Positions 5,262 to 12,172 of a stretch of DNA of 12,179 nt are shown in pieces. Position 1 is the first letter of the stretch, and each line of letters opens with the position of its first letter. The translations under genes were made by a program, and so were the position numbers. Source of the DNA: Chloroflexota bacterium (lineage in GTDB: Bacteria > Chloroflexota > Anaerolineae > J036 > Brachytrichaceae); assembly GCA_021813225.1 (NCBI GenBank), contig JAKALH010000039.1, positions 1 to 12,179 on the forward strand, given 5' to 3'. Under the pieces are notes generated by a model, which did no database searches, was not told where the DNA came from, and saw only the letters and a list, made by a program, of their open reading frames with translations.

Positions 5262-6623
5262 TCAACCGGCGGCGGCAACCGGCAAGGCCGCCTCGGCATC
5301 GCGCTGGCGGACGTGGCGCATGGCCGGGCGGCTGCGCACGAACAGCCAGACCGTCTGCAGCACCATCCCGCTGGAGAATGCCAGCAGCCCCACATACAGC
5401 CCGGTGAACTGCCCCAGCGCCACGCCGGCCAGCAGCAGCCCGCCCACGGTCAGCATGTAGGCCAGCACCGATTCGGTGATGCCGCGCGTGCGGCGGCTGT
5501 GCAATATGGCGCCCTGGAACCAGCTCTGCAGCGCGCTCATCGCGGGCATGGGCAGCGCCAGCCACAGCGCCGTGCGGGCCAGTTCCGCCAGCGCCGGCGA
5601 CAGTGCGGTCACCCGGCTGAACCATAGAATCGACAGCGGCGTGGCCGCCATCAGCATCAGAAGGCCGGTCGTGACGGCCACGATCAGCGCGGCGAATTTC
5701 CGCAGCGGTTTCACGCTGCCCGGCTCATCGAGGTAGGTCACTACCACCTCGTTCATGGCGATGCCGGCGCTCTGCAGCATGAAGATCAGCCCGTGCATGA
5801 CCGGCCACACGGCCAGCGACTCCAGCGCATGCGGCATACGGCTGAGCGCCGCGCTGCCCAGCGGCTCGATCAGCAGGCTGAGCAGCGAGGTCATCACCAG
5901 CGGCACATAGAACGCGACGAAGCCGCGCATCGTCAGCGGGCGGTCGGCAGGCGGCGCCAGTTTCAGTTCGCCGCGCAATACCGGCTGCACGCGCCAGCCG
6001 ATGAAGCCGGCTTCGCTCACCACGCCGGCCGCCACAGCCGCCGTGCCGACGGCGATGCCGGGCAGTGTGCCGAGCAGCACGCCGGCGGCCAGCACGATTG
6101 TTTCCGCGCTCAGCCGCACGACGGTGCCGACGCCCACATCCCGCGAGTGCCCGAAACGGATCAGCACGCCCTGGTGGAAGCGCCGGTAGGCTATCGCCCA
6201 CGACCACGGCAGCATGATCATCAGCCCCAGGCGGCCGGGTTCCACGATCTCGCGCGGCGCGCCCAGCAGGCCCCGCACCACGGCGTAATATAGCGGCGTG
6301 AAGGCGACGGCGATATGCAGCAGCGTCAGCGCCAGGCCGGCGCCCATCATGTAGCGGCGGATCTTGCGGTACGAGTCCCAATCCTTGCTGAGCGTGGTCG
6401 AAGCAGCCAGCAGCATGATGATGGGAGACTCGATGATGAGCGCCAGCGGCAGGACGATGCCTCCATAGGCGGCCAGGCTCACTTCGGGGTTGCTCAGGCG
6501 CGCCATGATGGCGCTGACGACCGGCAGTTCAACCGCCATGAGCAGCCAACTGGCCGCCAGCGGCCACCAGGTGCGGGCGATGCTTTTGACTGCGGGCGCG
6601 GGAGACTCAGGTGCTGCTGCCAT
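5262..6623 (-). CDS. MATE/MOP-superfamily-like multi-pass membrane protein
   Basis: This 453-residue protein is almost entirely hydrophobic, with about twelve predicted membrane helices in two similar halves broken by a polar stretch at about residues 210-225. That is the size and layout of MATE/MOP flippase-like transporters. The first helix reads ARTWWPLAASWLLMAVELPVVSAIMARL, split here by the family's early polar residue (Glu), and AYGGIVLPLALIIESP follows. The C-terminal half has WFQGAILHSRRTR between helices, a pattern also seen in polysaccharide-flippase and ANK-type relatives. I cannot name substrate or subfamily; it may be annotated hypothetical. The ATG at 6623-6621 has no ribosome site. 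TATACT at 6637-6632 would start transcription at or just before the ATG, suggesting a leaderless message. The gene lies between two terminators, so it is probably monocistronic. Confidence 0.7.
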   Translation of the reverse strand: MAAAPESPAPAVKSIARTWWPLAASWLLMAVELPVVSAIMARLSNPEVSLAAYGGIVLPLALIIESPIIMLLAASTTLSKDWDSYRKIRRYMMGAGLALTLLHIAVAFTPLYYAVVRGLLGAPREIVEPGRLGLMIMLPWSWAIAYRRFHQGVLIRFGHSRDVGVGTVVRLSAETIVLAAGVLLGTLPGIAVGTAAVAAGVVSEAGFIGWRVQPVLRGELKLAPPADRPLTMRGFVAFYVPLVMTSLLSLLIEPLGSAALSRMPHALESLAVWPVMHGLIFMLQSAGIAMNEVVVTYLDEPGSVKPLRKFAALIVAVTTGLLMLMAATPLSILWFSRVTALSPALAELARTALWLALPMPAMSALQSWFQGAILHSRRTRGITESVLAYMLTVGGLLLAGVALGQFTGLYVGLLAFSSGMVLQTVWLFVRSRPAMRHVRQRDAEAALPVAAAG

Positions 6624-6644
6624 GTGTGCGCAGTATAAACGAAG

Positions 6645-6670
6645 CAGGGGGAGATGGTCATCTCCCCCTG
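6645..6670 (-). terminator. Terminator-like perfect palindrome after the SH3-protein gene
   Basis: CAGGGGGAGATG (6645-6656) and CATCTCCCCCTG (6659-6670) are exact inverted copies with only two bases between them, so the RNA would fold with a 6-nt loop and 10-bp stem. It lies 22 nt past the stop of the minus-strand SH3-protein gene and is followed on that strand by CTTCGTTT, a modest U-rich tail. It is also just upstream of the MATE-like gene's probable -10 box. Confidence 0.65.
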
Positions 6671-6692
6671 TGGGCAGGTTCGCCTGCGCCGA

Positions 6693-7793
6693 TTACGGCT
6701 GTACGACGGCGACCGCCTTGGCCGCGGCGTTCGGCACGGTCAGCGCGGCGTAGACCCACGCCGGGTTGCTGTTATAGGTGATCTGGAACCACTTGCTGTC
6801 GGCGCTGATGCCGGTGACGGTGTATACGTCGCCGCGCTTCGCAAAGCCGATGATGTTGGTGGCGCTGATGCTCGGGTCGCTGCGCACATTCAGGCCCAGG
6901 ATGGAGTTGGCCGCAGTCAGCGGCCCGTCGCCCGTCGGGACCGGCACGTTGACGACAACCAGCGCGGCGGGCACGCCGACGGCGCCGCTGCCGTTGCCGG
7001 CGACATTCGGCTGCACGCCGGCGTCGATGGCCGACGGCACGTAACCGGCGCCGGTGCAGATGCTGCTGCCGTCAGCCGGCAGAACCTCGAAGCAACTGTC
7101 GTCGGCATAGGCGTCGTTGTGCTGCACCGGGATGGACGCATCGGACTGCAACAGCACCAGCACGGTGTTGCTGATGGGCGTGGCATCCACCGAAATCTGA
7201 TCGAACTTGTCGTAGGGCTGCGCCCAGTCGGAGCACACCAGGTTGGGGCTGACCATATTGCGCGGGCCGCCGTCCGTCTGGATGCAGGCGCGGATGCGCA
7301 GGTTGCCGTCTTGCGTGGATACCGGCGGGTCGCTGGTCACGTTGCTGGACCACAACTGCACCCAACTGGTGAAGCGCATCTTCCGGCCGATCGGCACGTT
7401 CTTGACCACCTGCATGATGCCGGCGGCATGGTTCAGCGCGTAGAAGTTGAACCAGCGGTCCGAGCCGCCGCCGGAGTGCACGCGATACGGATACTGGCTG
7501 GCGAAGGTGGGGCGGAACTCCGGCGTGCGGTAGTTCTGGTCGCGCAGATTATCGCCGGCGGGGGGTTCCTCCCAGAACGGCACCCAGCTCCAGGTGACGT
7601 TGATTTCGCCGCGGCCGCCGAAGTAGACGCCAGGGTGTTCGTGGCCGGGGTTGCTGAGCAGGTTCAGGCCGGGGCCATAGGTGTCCTGCAGCGCGGTGGC
7701 GGCCAGGGCAGGCGACACGTTCATGGCTAACGCAAGCGCGCCGGCGGCAATGACCGGCACGGCGGCGCGGCGGAAAGTCTTAACGGCTGACAT
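6693..7793 (-). CDS. Secreted protein of unknown function with C-terminal bacterial SH3 domain
   Basis: From the ATG at 7793 this is 366 residues. A signal peptide is clear: a basic start (K5, R8, R9), a hydrophobic core at about 10-24 and SPALA before Ala32, so it is exported. Residues about 40-210 look like a beta-rich, jelly-roll-like domain with many Trp and Tyr (LLSNPGHEHPG near its start, then NFYALNHAAGIMQVV), possibly carbohydrate-binding, but I cannot place it in a named family. After a Ser/Gly/Val-rich linker, residues about 292-352 match a bacterial SH3 (SH3_3-like) domain: LNVRSDPS, then GFAKRGDVYTVTG, then WFQITYNSNPAWVYA. Such domains often bind cell-wall or surface polymers. 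The start follows AGGAGAG at 11 nt; the frame runs on to 7841 without a better site. It appears monocistronic. Confidence 0.8.
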   Translation of the reverse strand: MSAVKTFRRAAVPVIAAGALALAMNVSPALAATALQDTYGPGLNLLSNPGHEHPGVYFGGRGEINVTWSWVPFWEEPPAGDNLRDQNYRTPEFRPTFASQYPYRVHSGGGSDRWFNFYALNHAAGIMQVVKNVPIGRKMRFTSWVQLWSSNVTSDPPVSTQDGNLRIRACIQTDGGPRNMVSPNLVCSDWAQPYDKFDQISVDATPISNTVLVLLQSDASIPVQHNDAYADDSCFEVLPADGSSICTGAGYVPSAIDAGVQPNVAGNGSGAVGVPAALVVVNVPVPTGDGPLTAANSILGLNVRSDPSISATNIIGFAKRGDVYTVTGISADSKWFQITYNSNPAWVYAALTVPNAAAKAVAVVQP

Positions 7794-7923
7794 GGCTATG
7801 TGTTCTCTCCTGATGCGCAAGACGACAGACGAATCGTACAACCGTCAAGTTATATCACACTTCGGCGACGTCGTTCTCAAAAGTATCGCGACTGCTGCAT
7901 GACGCGCGCCATACAGCCGAAAT

Positions 7924-7954
7924 AAAAACCCCGCCTGCATTCACAGGCGGGGTT
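7924..7954 (-). terminator. Intrinsic terminator of the groES-groEL operon
   Basis: AACCCCGCCTG (7927-7937) and CAGGCGGGGTT (7944-7954) form a perfect 11-bp stem with a 6-nt loop. On the minus strand the stem is followed by a continuous T-run and ATTT. It sits 26 nt beyond the groEL stop codon. Confidence 0.9.
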
Positions 7955-7979
7955 CGGGGTCACAACAGTCCGGGCCGGC

Positions 7980-9617
7980 TTAGAAGTCGCCGCCCATCCC
8001 GCCGCCCGGGGGCATCGCCGGCGCTTCCTTCTTCTCAGGAATGTCGGTGATGAGCGCCTCGGTGGTGAGGATCATTCCGGCGATGGACGCCGCATTCTGC
8101 AGCGCGCCGCGGGTGACCTTGACCGGGTCGATGATGCCGGCCTTGATCATGTCCACGTAGTCGCCGCTGATGACATCGTAGCCGATGAACTTCTTTTCCT
8201 TGCCCTGGCGGCGCACGTTCTCGATGATGACGCTGCCGTCGGCGCCGGCGTTCTCTACGATGCGGCGCATCGGCTCTTCGAGCGCGCGCCTGAGGATGTT
8301 CACGCCGACCTGCTCATCGGGGTTCTCCAGGGTGACCTCGGAGAGCGCCTTGACGGTCTGCATGAGGGCGACGCCGCCGCCGGGGACGATGCCTTCCTCA
8401 ACCGCGGCGCGGGTGGCGCTCAGGGCGTCTTCCACGCGGTGCTTCTTCTCTTTCAACTCGGTCTCGGTCGCCGCGCCGACGCGGATGACGGCGACGCCGC
8501 CGCTCAGCTTGGCCAGGCGCTCCTGCAGCTTCTCCTTGTCGTAGTCGCTGGTGCTCTTCTCGATCTCGACGCGGATCTCGTCGATGCGGCCCTTGATGGC
8601 TTTCTCGTCGCCGGCGCCGTCGATGATCGTGGTGTCATCCTTGGTGGAGACAACGCGGCCGGCGGTGCCCAGGTCGCGGATGTCGACGTTCTCCAGCTTG
8701 CGGCCGGTCACTTCGCTGATGACGGACGCGCCGGTGAGGATGGCGATATCCTGCAGCATGGCGGTGCGACGGTCGCCGAAACCGGGGGCCTTGATGGCCA
8801 GCACGTTCAGCATGCCGCGCAGCTTGTTCAGCACCAGGGTGGCCAGCGCTTCGCCGTCCACGTCCTCGGCGATGATGACCAGGTCGCGCTTGCCGCGCTG
8901 CACCAGTTTCTCCAGCAGCGGGATGATGTCCTGCGCCGCGCTGATCTTCTTGTCGTAAATCAGGACGTACGGCTCCTTGATTTCCGCTTCCATCGCCTCG
9001 GGCGAGGTGACGAAGTAGGGCGACAGGTAACCGCGGTCGAACTGCATACCCTCCACGTACTCGGTCTCGAAGCTCAGGCTCTTGCTCTCCTCGACCGTGA
9101 TGACGCCGTCCTTGCCGACTTTGTCCATCACATCGGCGATGAGCTTGCCGATTTCGGGATCCTGCGCGCTGATGGTAGCCACCTGGGCGATCTGGTCGTG
9201 CTTGTTGACGGAGATGGCCAGTTCCTTGAGCTGCTTGACGATCGCCTCGACGCCCGCGTCGATGCCGTGCTTCAGCAGCATGGGGTTGGTGCCGGCGGCC
9301 ACGAGCTTGAGGCCCTCGTGGACGATGATCTGAGCCAGCACGGTGGCGGTGGTCGTGCCGTCGCCGGCGATATCGTTGGTCTTGGTGGCGGCTTCCTTCA
9401 GAAGCTGCGCGCCCATGTTCTCAAACGGGTCGGCCAGTTCGATTTCCTTGGCCACGGTGACGCCGTCGTGTGTGACGGTGGGGGCGCCGTATTTCTTGTC
9501 CAGCGCCACGTTGCGTCCCTTGGGACCCAGGGTGGTCGCGACGGCGCTAGCCAGAACATCCACACCGCGCTGCAGGCCGCGGCGGGCTTCTTCATTAAAT
9601 TTCAGTTGCTTTGCCAT
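7980..9617 (-). CDS. groEL: Chaperonin GroEL (Hsp60, 60-kDa subunit)
   Basis: This full-length 545-residue group I chaperonin forms the double seven-membered ring that folds proteins in the cytosol with ATP and GroES. The N-terminus MAKQLKFNEEARRGLQRG, TTLGPKGRNV (phosphate-binding loop) and AGDGTTTATVLA (Asp86, equivalent to the E. coli Asp87) form the ATP site. The apical domain carries DRGYLSPYFVT. EDALSATRAAVEEGIVPGGG holds the catalytic Asp equivalent to E. coli Asp398. The tail is short and ends PPGGGMGGDF, giving the usual Gly/Met-rich C-terminus. The ATG follows GGAG at 10 nt. It lies 63 nt after groES and shares its promoter and CIRCE operator; a strong terminator follows. No frameshift or missing key residue is seen. 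Confidence 0.98.
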   Translation of the reverse strand: MAKQLKFNEEARRGLQRGVDVLASAVATTLGPKGRNVALDKKYGAPTVTHDGVTVAKEIELADPFENMGAQLLKEAATKTNDIAGDGTTTATVLAQIIVHEGLKLVAAGTNPMLLKHGIDAGVEAIVKQLKELAISVNKHDQIAQVATISAQDPEIGKLIADVMDKVGKDGVITVEESKSLSFETEYVEGMQFDRGYLSPYFVTSPEAMEAEIKEPYVLIYDKKISAAQDIIPLLEKLVQRGKRDLVIIAEDVDGEALATLVLNKLRGMLNVLAIKAPGFGDRRTAMLQDIAILTGASVISEVTGRKLENVDIRDLGTAGRVVSTKDDTTIIDGAGDEKAIKGRIDEIRVEIEKSTSDYDKEKLQERLAKLSGGVAVIRVGAATETELKEKKHRVEDALSATRAAVEEGIVPGGGVALMQTVKALSEVTLENPDEQVGVNILRRALEEPMRRIVENAGADGSVIIENVRRQGKEKKFIGYDVISGDYVDMIKAGIIDPVKVTRGALQNAASIAGMILTTEALITDIPEKKEAPAMPPGGGMGGDF

Positions 9618-9680
9618 AGTTGCTTATCTCCAGAGATTGGGTACCAGCCGGCCGGGGCGGGCTGTATACGCAGACTTGAC

Positions 9681-10004
9681 TTACTCCACGACCGCCAGGA
9701 TATCGCTCTCTTTGAGGATGAGCAGTTTGCGGCCATCAACTTTCACTTCGGTGCCGGCATACTTGGCGTACAGGACATAATCGCCGACTTTCACGTCCAT
9801 GGGCAGGCGTTTGCCGTCGTCGTCCGTGCGACCGGGGCCAACTGCCAGGATCTGGCCCTTCTGCGGCTTTTCTTTCGCGGTTTCGGGGAGCACCAGCTTG
9901 CCGCCCGCGAACGTCTGTTCGTCTTCCTCCACCGATTCGATCACGACACGATCTGCCAGCGGGCGCAGATTCAACTTCGCTGCTTCCTCAGCTTTCTTCG
10001 CCAT
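9681..10004 (-). CDS. groES: Co-chaperonin GroES (Hsp10)
   Basis: This is the 107-residue lid of the GroEL ring, which caps the folding chamber. The family core begins LNLRPLADRVVI. The mobile-loop region (EDEQTFAGGKLVLPETAKEK) carries the GroEL-contacting hydrophobic residues, followed by GQILAVGPGR and YVLYAKYAGTEVKVDG. An N-terminal extension of about 11 Lys/Ala/Glu-rich residues (MAKKAEEAAKL) makes it slightly longer than typical 95-100-residue GroES. The frame is open upstream to 10073, but ATG 10004 has a strong ribosome site (CGGAGG, 8 nt away) and gives a normal-sized protein, so the longer version is rejected. It is the first gene of the groES-groEL operon. Confidence 0.97.
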   Translation of the reverse strand: MAKKAEEAAKLNLRPLADRVVIESVEEDEQTFAGGKLVLPETAKEKPQKGQILAVGPGRTDDDGKRLPMDVKVGDYVLYAKYAGTEVKVDGRKLLILKESDILAVVE

Positions 10005-10077
10005 GTGAAAATCCTCCGGATAGATAGGACAGGTGTTATTAAACAAAACCCTCTTTTGTCTGCTGTCCATCATAAAG

Positions 10078-10103
10078 TTAGCACTCTGGAGAGAGAGTGC
10101 TAA
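10078..10103. promoter_or_regulatory. CIRCE operator (HrcA-binding site) of groES-groEL, with 8-nt spacer
   Basis: TTAGCACTC (10078-10086) and GAGTGCTAA (10095-10103) are perfect CIRCE half-sites. The spacer TGGAGAGA is 8 nt; the canonical element has 9. It lies about 5 to 30 nt downstream of the expected transcription start, the classical position for HrcA repression. hrcA is not in this window. Confidence 0.95.
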
Positions 10104-10114
10104 TCACGGGCTAA

Positions 10115-10143
10115 ATATTAACACCCGCGCGAGGGCTTGTCAA
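10115..10143 (-). promoter_or_regulatory. Sigma-70-type promoter of groES-groEL
   Basis: On the minus strand TTGACA (10143-10138) is a perfect -35 box, followed after exactly 17 nt by TAATAT (10120-10115) as -10. Transcription would start near 10108, directly before the CIRCE element. The leader to the groES ATG would be about 104 nt. Confidence 0.85.
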
Positions 10144-10214
10144 GAGGTTTTTGGCAAACTGGCGGAGTGAGTGCCAAGTGTTGTCTCCGGTGCTCGACGG
10201 ATACAATGACACCA

Positions 10215-10253
10215 CACCGTATTAATCATGACCTGACGATCAAATATACGGTG
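10215..10253. repeat. Inverted repeat downstream of the protease gene
   Basis: CACCGTAT (10215-10222) and ATACGGTG (10246-10253) are exact inverted copies with a 23-nt AT-rich loop. The repeat lies 20 nt past the protease stop codon (10273) on its strand and could be a weak 3'-end structure. It has no T-tract. Nothing else recognisable is in the 10144-10272 gap. Confidence 0.35.
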
Positions 10254-10272
10254 AATCAAGCTACTGCAAAAA

Positions 10273-11838
10273 TTACCCACCGGTATTCTTAGCGACTATC
10301 GGCAGAAAGACAGGCGCATAGACAGCTATGCTGAACTGACGATCAACATATTCACAAATACCGTCAGAAACACGAATATAAAAGGTATAAACACCGGGCT
10401 GGCTGGGTGTGCCATAGACCCAGCCCCAGTTGCTTAGTCCAATACCGGGCGGCAATGCTCCAGAAACAACGGTATAGCTCTTTGAACCAGCGCCGCCAAA
10501 TGAGTAAATATTTGAGTTATAAAAAAACCCGGTGTTAGCGCTGGGTAGAGTACTGGATGTAAATCGGAGAATTGCATTGTTGACATCCAGTCGTCCTGAC
10601 CCGTAGTTGGCATTCCACCCAGGCGGAATATCTACTGTACTCTCCAATTCAGCAGCTACAGAATAGCTTGTGCAGCCCGGGAAGAGTGACCAGACAAGAC
10701 CTGCCGCCCCAGCAACGTGAGGGGCAGCCATAGATGTACCACTCGAGTATGTGTATGGTGGGTAAGTGTACCAACCAGGCACAGTCGATAGTATATTTAC
10801 GCCCGGCGCCGCAATGGAACCATACTGGGAGAATGATGCTGGATTATCCAGTGGGTCAGTTGCTGCTACCGCGACTACCCCGGGCAACGCGGCAGGATAG
10901 CTCGGCAGGCCAGGGCCATTGTTGCCAGCTGCAGCAATCACAAGCGCACCCATACCCTGGGCATCACTTACAGCTTGAGCTATTACCGCAGAGTAATATG
11001 GACTACCTAAGCTGAGGTTTATGATGGTCTTTTTACCGTATTGCTGGCCCCAGTATGCGGCATACTCAATTCCGCTTGCGATATTGCTATACGAACCGCC
11101 GCTGGAATCCTCCATCACCTTTACCGCCAGCAGACCACAGTAATAGCATAGCCCTGCGATCCCTACGCTGTTGTTTGCCGCGGCTGCAACAATTCCTGCC
11201 ACATGAGTACCGTGCATATAGTCGTCATATGGATCAGCTGTATTGTTCACGAAGTTATAGCCACGGTAAAGAAAATACGGACTGTCTGGATGGTTGTAAT
11301 CTATGCCGCTGTCCACGACGGCTAACCATACTCCTGGACTGCCGCCATCCATATCCCAGACAGTCGGCGCCTGAATCTGCTGAGGTCCCCACTGATACAA
11401 AGAGAAATAGGGATCGTTTGGGGTAAATGATGCCTGCATCATCCCGTCTTTCTCGACCAGTTGTACGTCGTGCATTCCAGTCAGTCGATTTATCAATTGG
11501 TCAGCGCTTTCCCCAAGCGGCACTGGCACCCTCCACCAACCCTTGACAGTCAGGCCAACGATATTACGCAGTCCAAGAGCTTGTAGTTCCGCCCTGAAAT
11601 TCGCTGGTGTAACGTTCGATTTTCGCTTGACGAGGATCGCTGTCTCTTGTGCCACAGCATGCCTTTCATGATTGTAGGTAACCGGGTTCGCTTTTACAAG
11701 CTGCGGGGCAGGCAGACAACTTCCGTCTTCTGCGATCAGACACGGATCTGCCGCACGCAGTGACACAGACATGAGTAGCACAACTATTGTGCTGAGGACT
11801 AGAGTGGCTAGCACTTTCCACCAACGATATGTGCACAA
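10273..11838 (-). CDS. Secreted subtilisin-like serine protease (peptidase family S8)
   Basis: This 521-residue exported protease, with a TTG start at 11838, carries a signal peptide at about 1-30 (basic YRWWK, then a hydrophobic core, AA before Asp31). A propeptide of the inhibitor-I9/fervidolysin type spans about 60-135. The S8 catalytic domain spans about 150-425 with an intact triad: Asp176 (VVDSGIDYNHPD), His209 (HGTHVAGI), Ser369 (SGTSMAAPHVAG), plus the oxyanion Asn306 (AAAGNNGPG). Residues about 435-505 look like a putative-Ig (He_PIG-like) beta-domain around LPPGIGLSNWGWVYGTPSQPG. The tail ends APVFLPIVAKNTGG, resembling short C-terminal tails I associate with secreted Chloroflexota proteins. 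It would degrade external proteins. Its DNA is AT-richer than the preceding genes. The start is uncertain because the ribosome site (GGGGG) is weak and TTG is rare. Confidence 0.9.
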   Translation of the reverse strand: MCTYRWWKVLATLVLSTIVVLLMSVSLRAADPCLIAEDGSCLPAPQLVKANPVTYNHERHAVAQETAILVKRKSNVTPANFRAELQALGLRNIVGLTVKGWWRVPVPLGESADQLINRLTGMHDVQLVEKDGMMQASFTPNDPYFSLYQWGPQQIQAPTVWDMDGGSPGVWLAVVDSGIDYNHPDSPYFLYRGYNFVNNTADPYDDYMHGTHVAGIVAAAANNSVGIAGLCYYCGLLAVKVMEDSSGGSYSNIASGIEYAAYWGQQYGKKTIINLSLGSPYYSAVIAQAVSDAQGMGALVIAAAGNNGPGLPSYPAALPGVVAVAATDPLDNPASFSQYGSIAAPGVNILSTVPGWYTYPPYTYSSGTSMAAPHVAGAAGLVWSLFPGCTSYSVAAELESTVDIPPGWNANYGSGRLDVNNAILRFTSSTLPSANTGFFYNSNIYSFGGAGSKSYTVVSGALPPGIGLSNWGWVYGTPSQPGVYTFYIRVSDGICEYVDRQFSIAVYAPVFLPIVAKNTGG

Positions 11839-11862
11839 GACAGCGCCCCCATACGTATAGTC

Positions 11863-11891
11863 TAGATATCTATTATTGTGTGCAGCACAAT
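11863..11891. promoter_or_regulatory. Inverted repeats upstream of the protease gene (candidate operator)
   Basis: ATTGTG (11875-11880) and CACAAT (11886-11891) flank TGCAG, and TAGATATCTA (11863-11872) is a self-complementary 10-mer immediately downstream relative to the protease gene. They lie 25-53 nt before its TTG, where a promoter is expected. No clean -35/-10 pair could be set, so this is suggestive only. Confidence 0.3.
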
Positions 11892-11970
11892 TTAGAATCT
11901 AGAAATAGAGTCTTGTCATACTGGTATATTTTACCGCGGGTGATGCAAAGTCACTTAACAAAGTAAATGG

Positions 11971-11996
11971 AAGGACCCCGAACAGCAGGGTTCCTT
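11971..11996. other. Imperfect hairpin in the protease/right-end intergenic region
   Basis: AAGGACCC and GGGTTCCTT pair with one bulged T around a loop of about 9 nt. There is no T-tract on the plus strand and only a weak one on the minus strand. Its role is unclear; it may separate the two divergent regulatory blocks. Confidence 0.25.
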
Positions 11997-12051
11997 GCGA
12001 ATTGATCATGCGCGGCTGCGATAAGCCTCGAATTCCACTTGCGCACACCCG

Positions 12052-12069
12052 TCGTGAATTTATTCACAA
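12052..12069. promoter_or_regulatory. Candidate Rex (redox NADH/NAD+ sensor) operator
   Basis: The 18-mer at 12052-12069 matches the Rex consensus TTGTGAA-N4-TTCACAA at 13 of 14 fixed positions (C instead of T at the second). Its core GTGAATTTATTCAC is a perfect palindrome apart from the central TT. It lies about 104 nt upstream of the gene starting at 12173, upstream of that gene's candidate promoter. Rex represses fermentative and respiratory genes when NADH is low. Assignment is by motif only. Confidence 0.5.
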
Positions 12070-12110
12070 ATTGATGATAAAAATCACCTGTTATCACAAC
12101 TGAACGTGAC

Positions 12111-12144
12111 TTTTCAAATTCGATAAGCGGTCGATAATTTATCG
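12111..12144 (+). promoter_or_regulatory. Candidate promoter with overlapping CGATAA/TTATCG palindrome
   Basis: TTTTCA (12111-12116, 4 of 6 to -35) and GATAAT (12133-12138, 5 of 6 to -10) are 16 nt apart, placing the start near 12145. The -10 lies inside CGATAATTTATCG (12132-12144), a perfect odd palindrome. Another CGATAA at 12121-12126 lies within the spacer. A protein bound to these repeats would cover the promoter. Confidence 0.45.
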
Positions 12145-12172
12145 TCAGAAAGAACTTTCATAGGAGCGCGTG

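Noticed and set aside
6654..7730. 358-codon plus-strand frame opposite the SH3 protein
   Set aside because: The minus strand has a signal peptide, an SH3 domain and a ribosome site; this frame has none of these.
7849..7880. Promoter for the SH3-protein gene (TTGAGA ... TATAAC on the minus strand)
   Set aside because: The boxes are good, but the spacer is 20 nt, too long for a confident call.
9618..9680. Separate promoter or terminator between groES and groEL
   Set aside because: The 63-nt gap shows only a short GC-rich pairing and the groEL ribosome site; co-transcription is simpler.
10005..10073. 69-nt upstream extension of groES (ATG at 10073)
   Set aside because: CGGAGG directly precedes ATG 10004, and the extension lies in the leader just after CIRCE and adds residues foreign to the family.
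8439..10103. 554-codon plus-strand open frame opposite groEL and groES
   Set aside because: It is antisense to two certain genes, has no ribosome site, and its Asp/Gly/Leu-rich low-complexity sequence is typical of a frame shadow in high-GC DNA.
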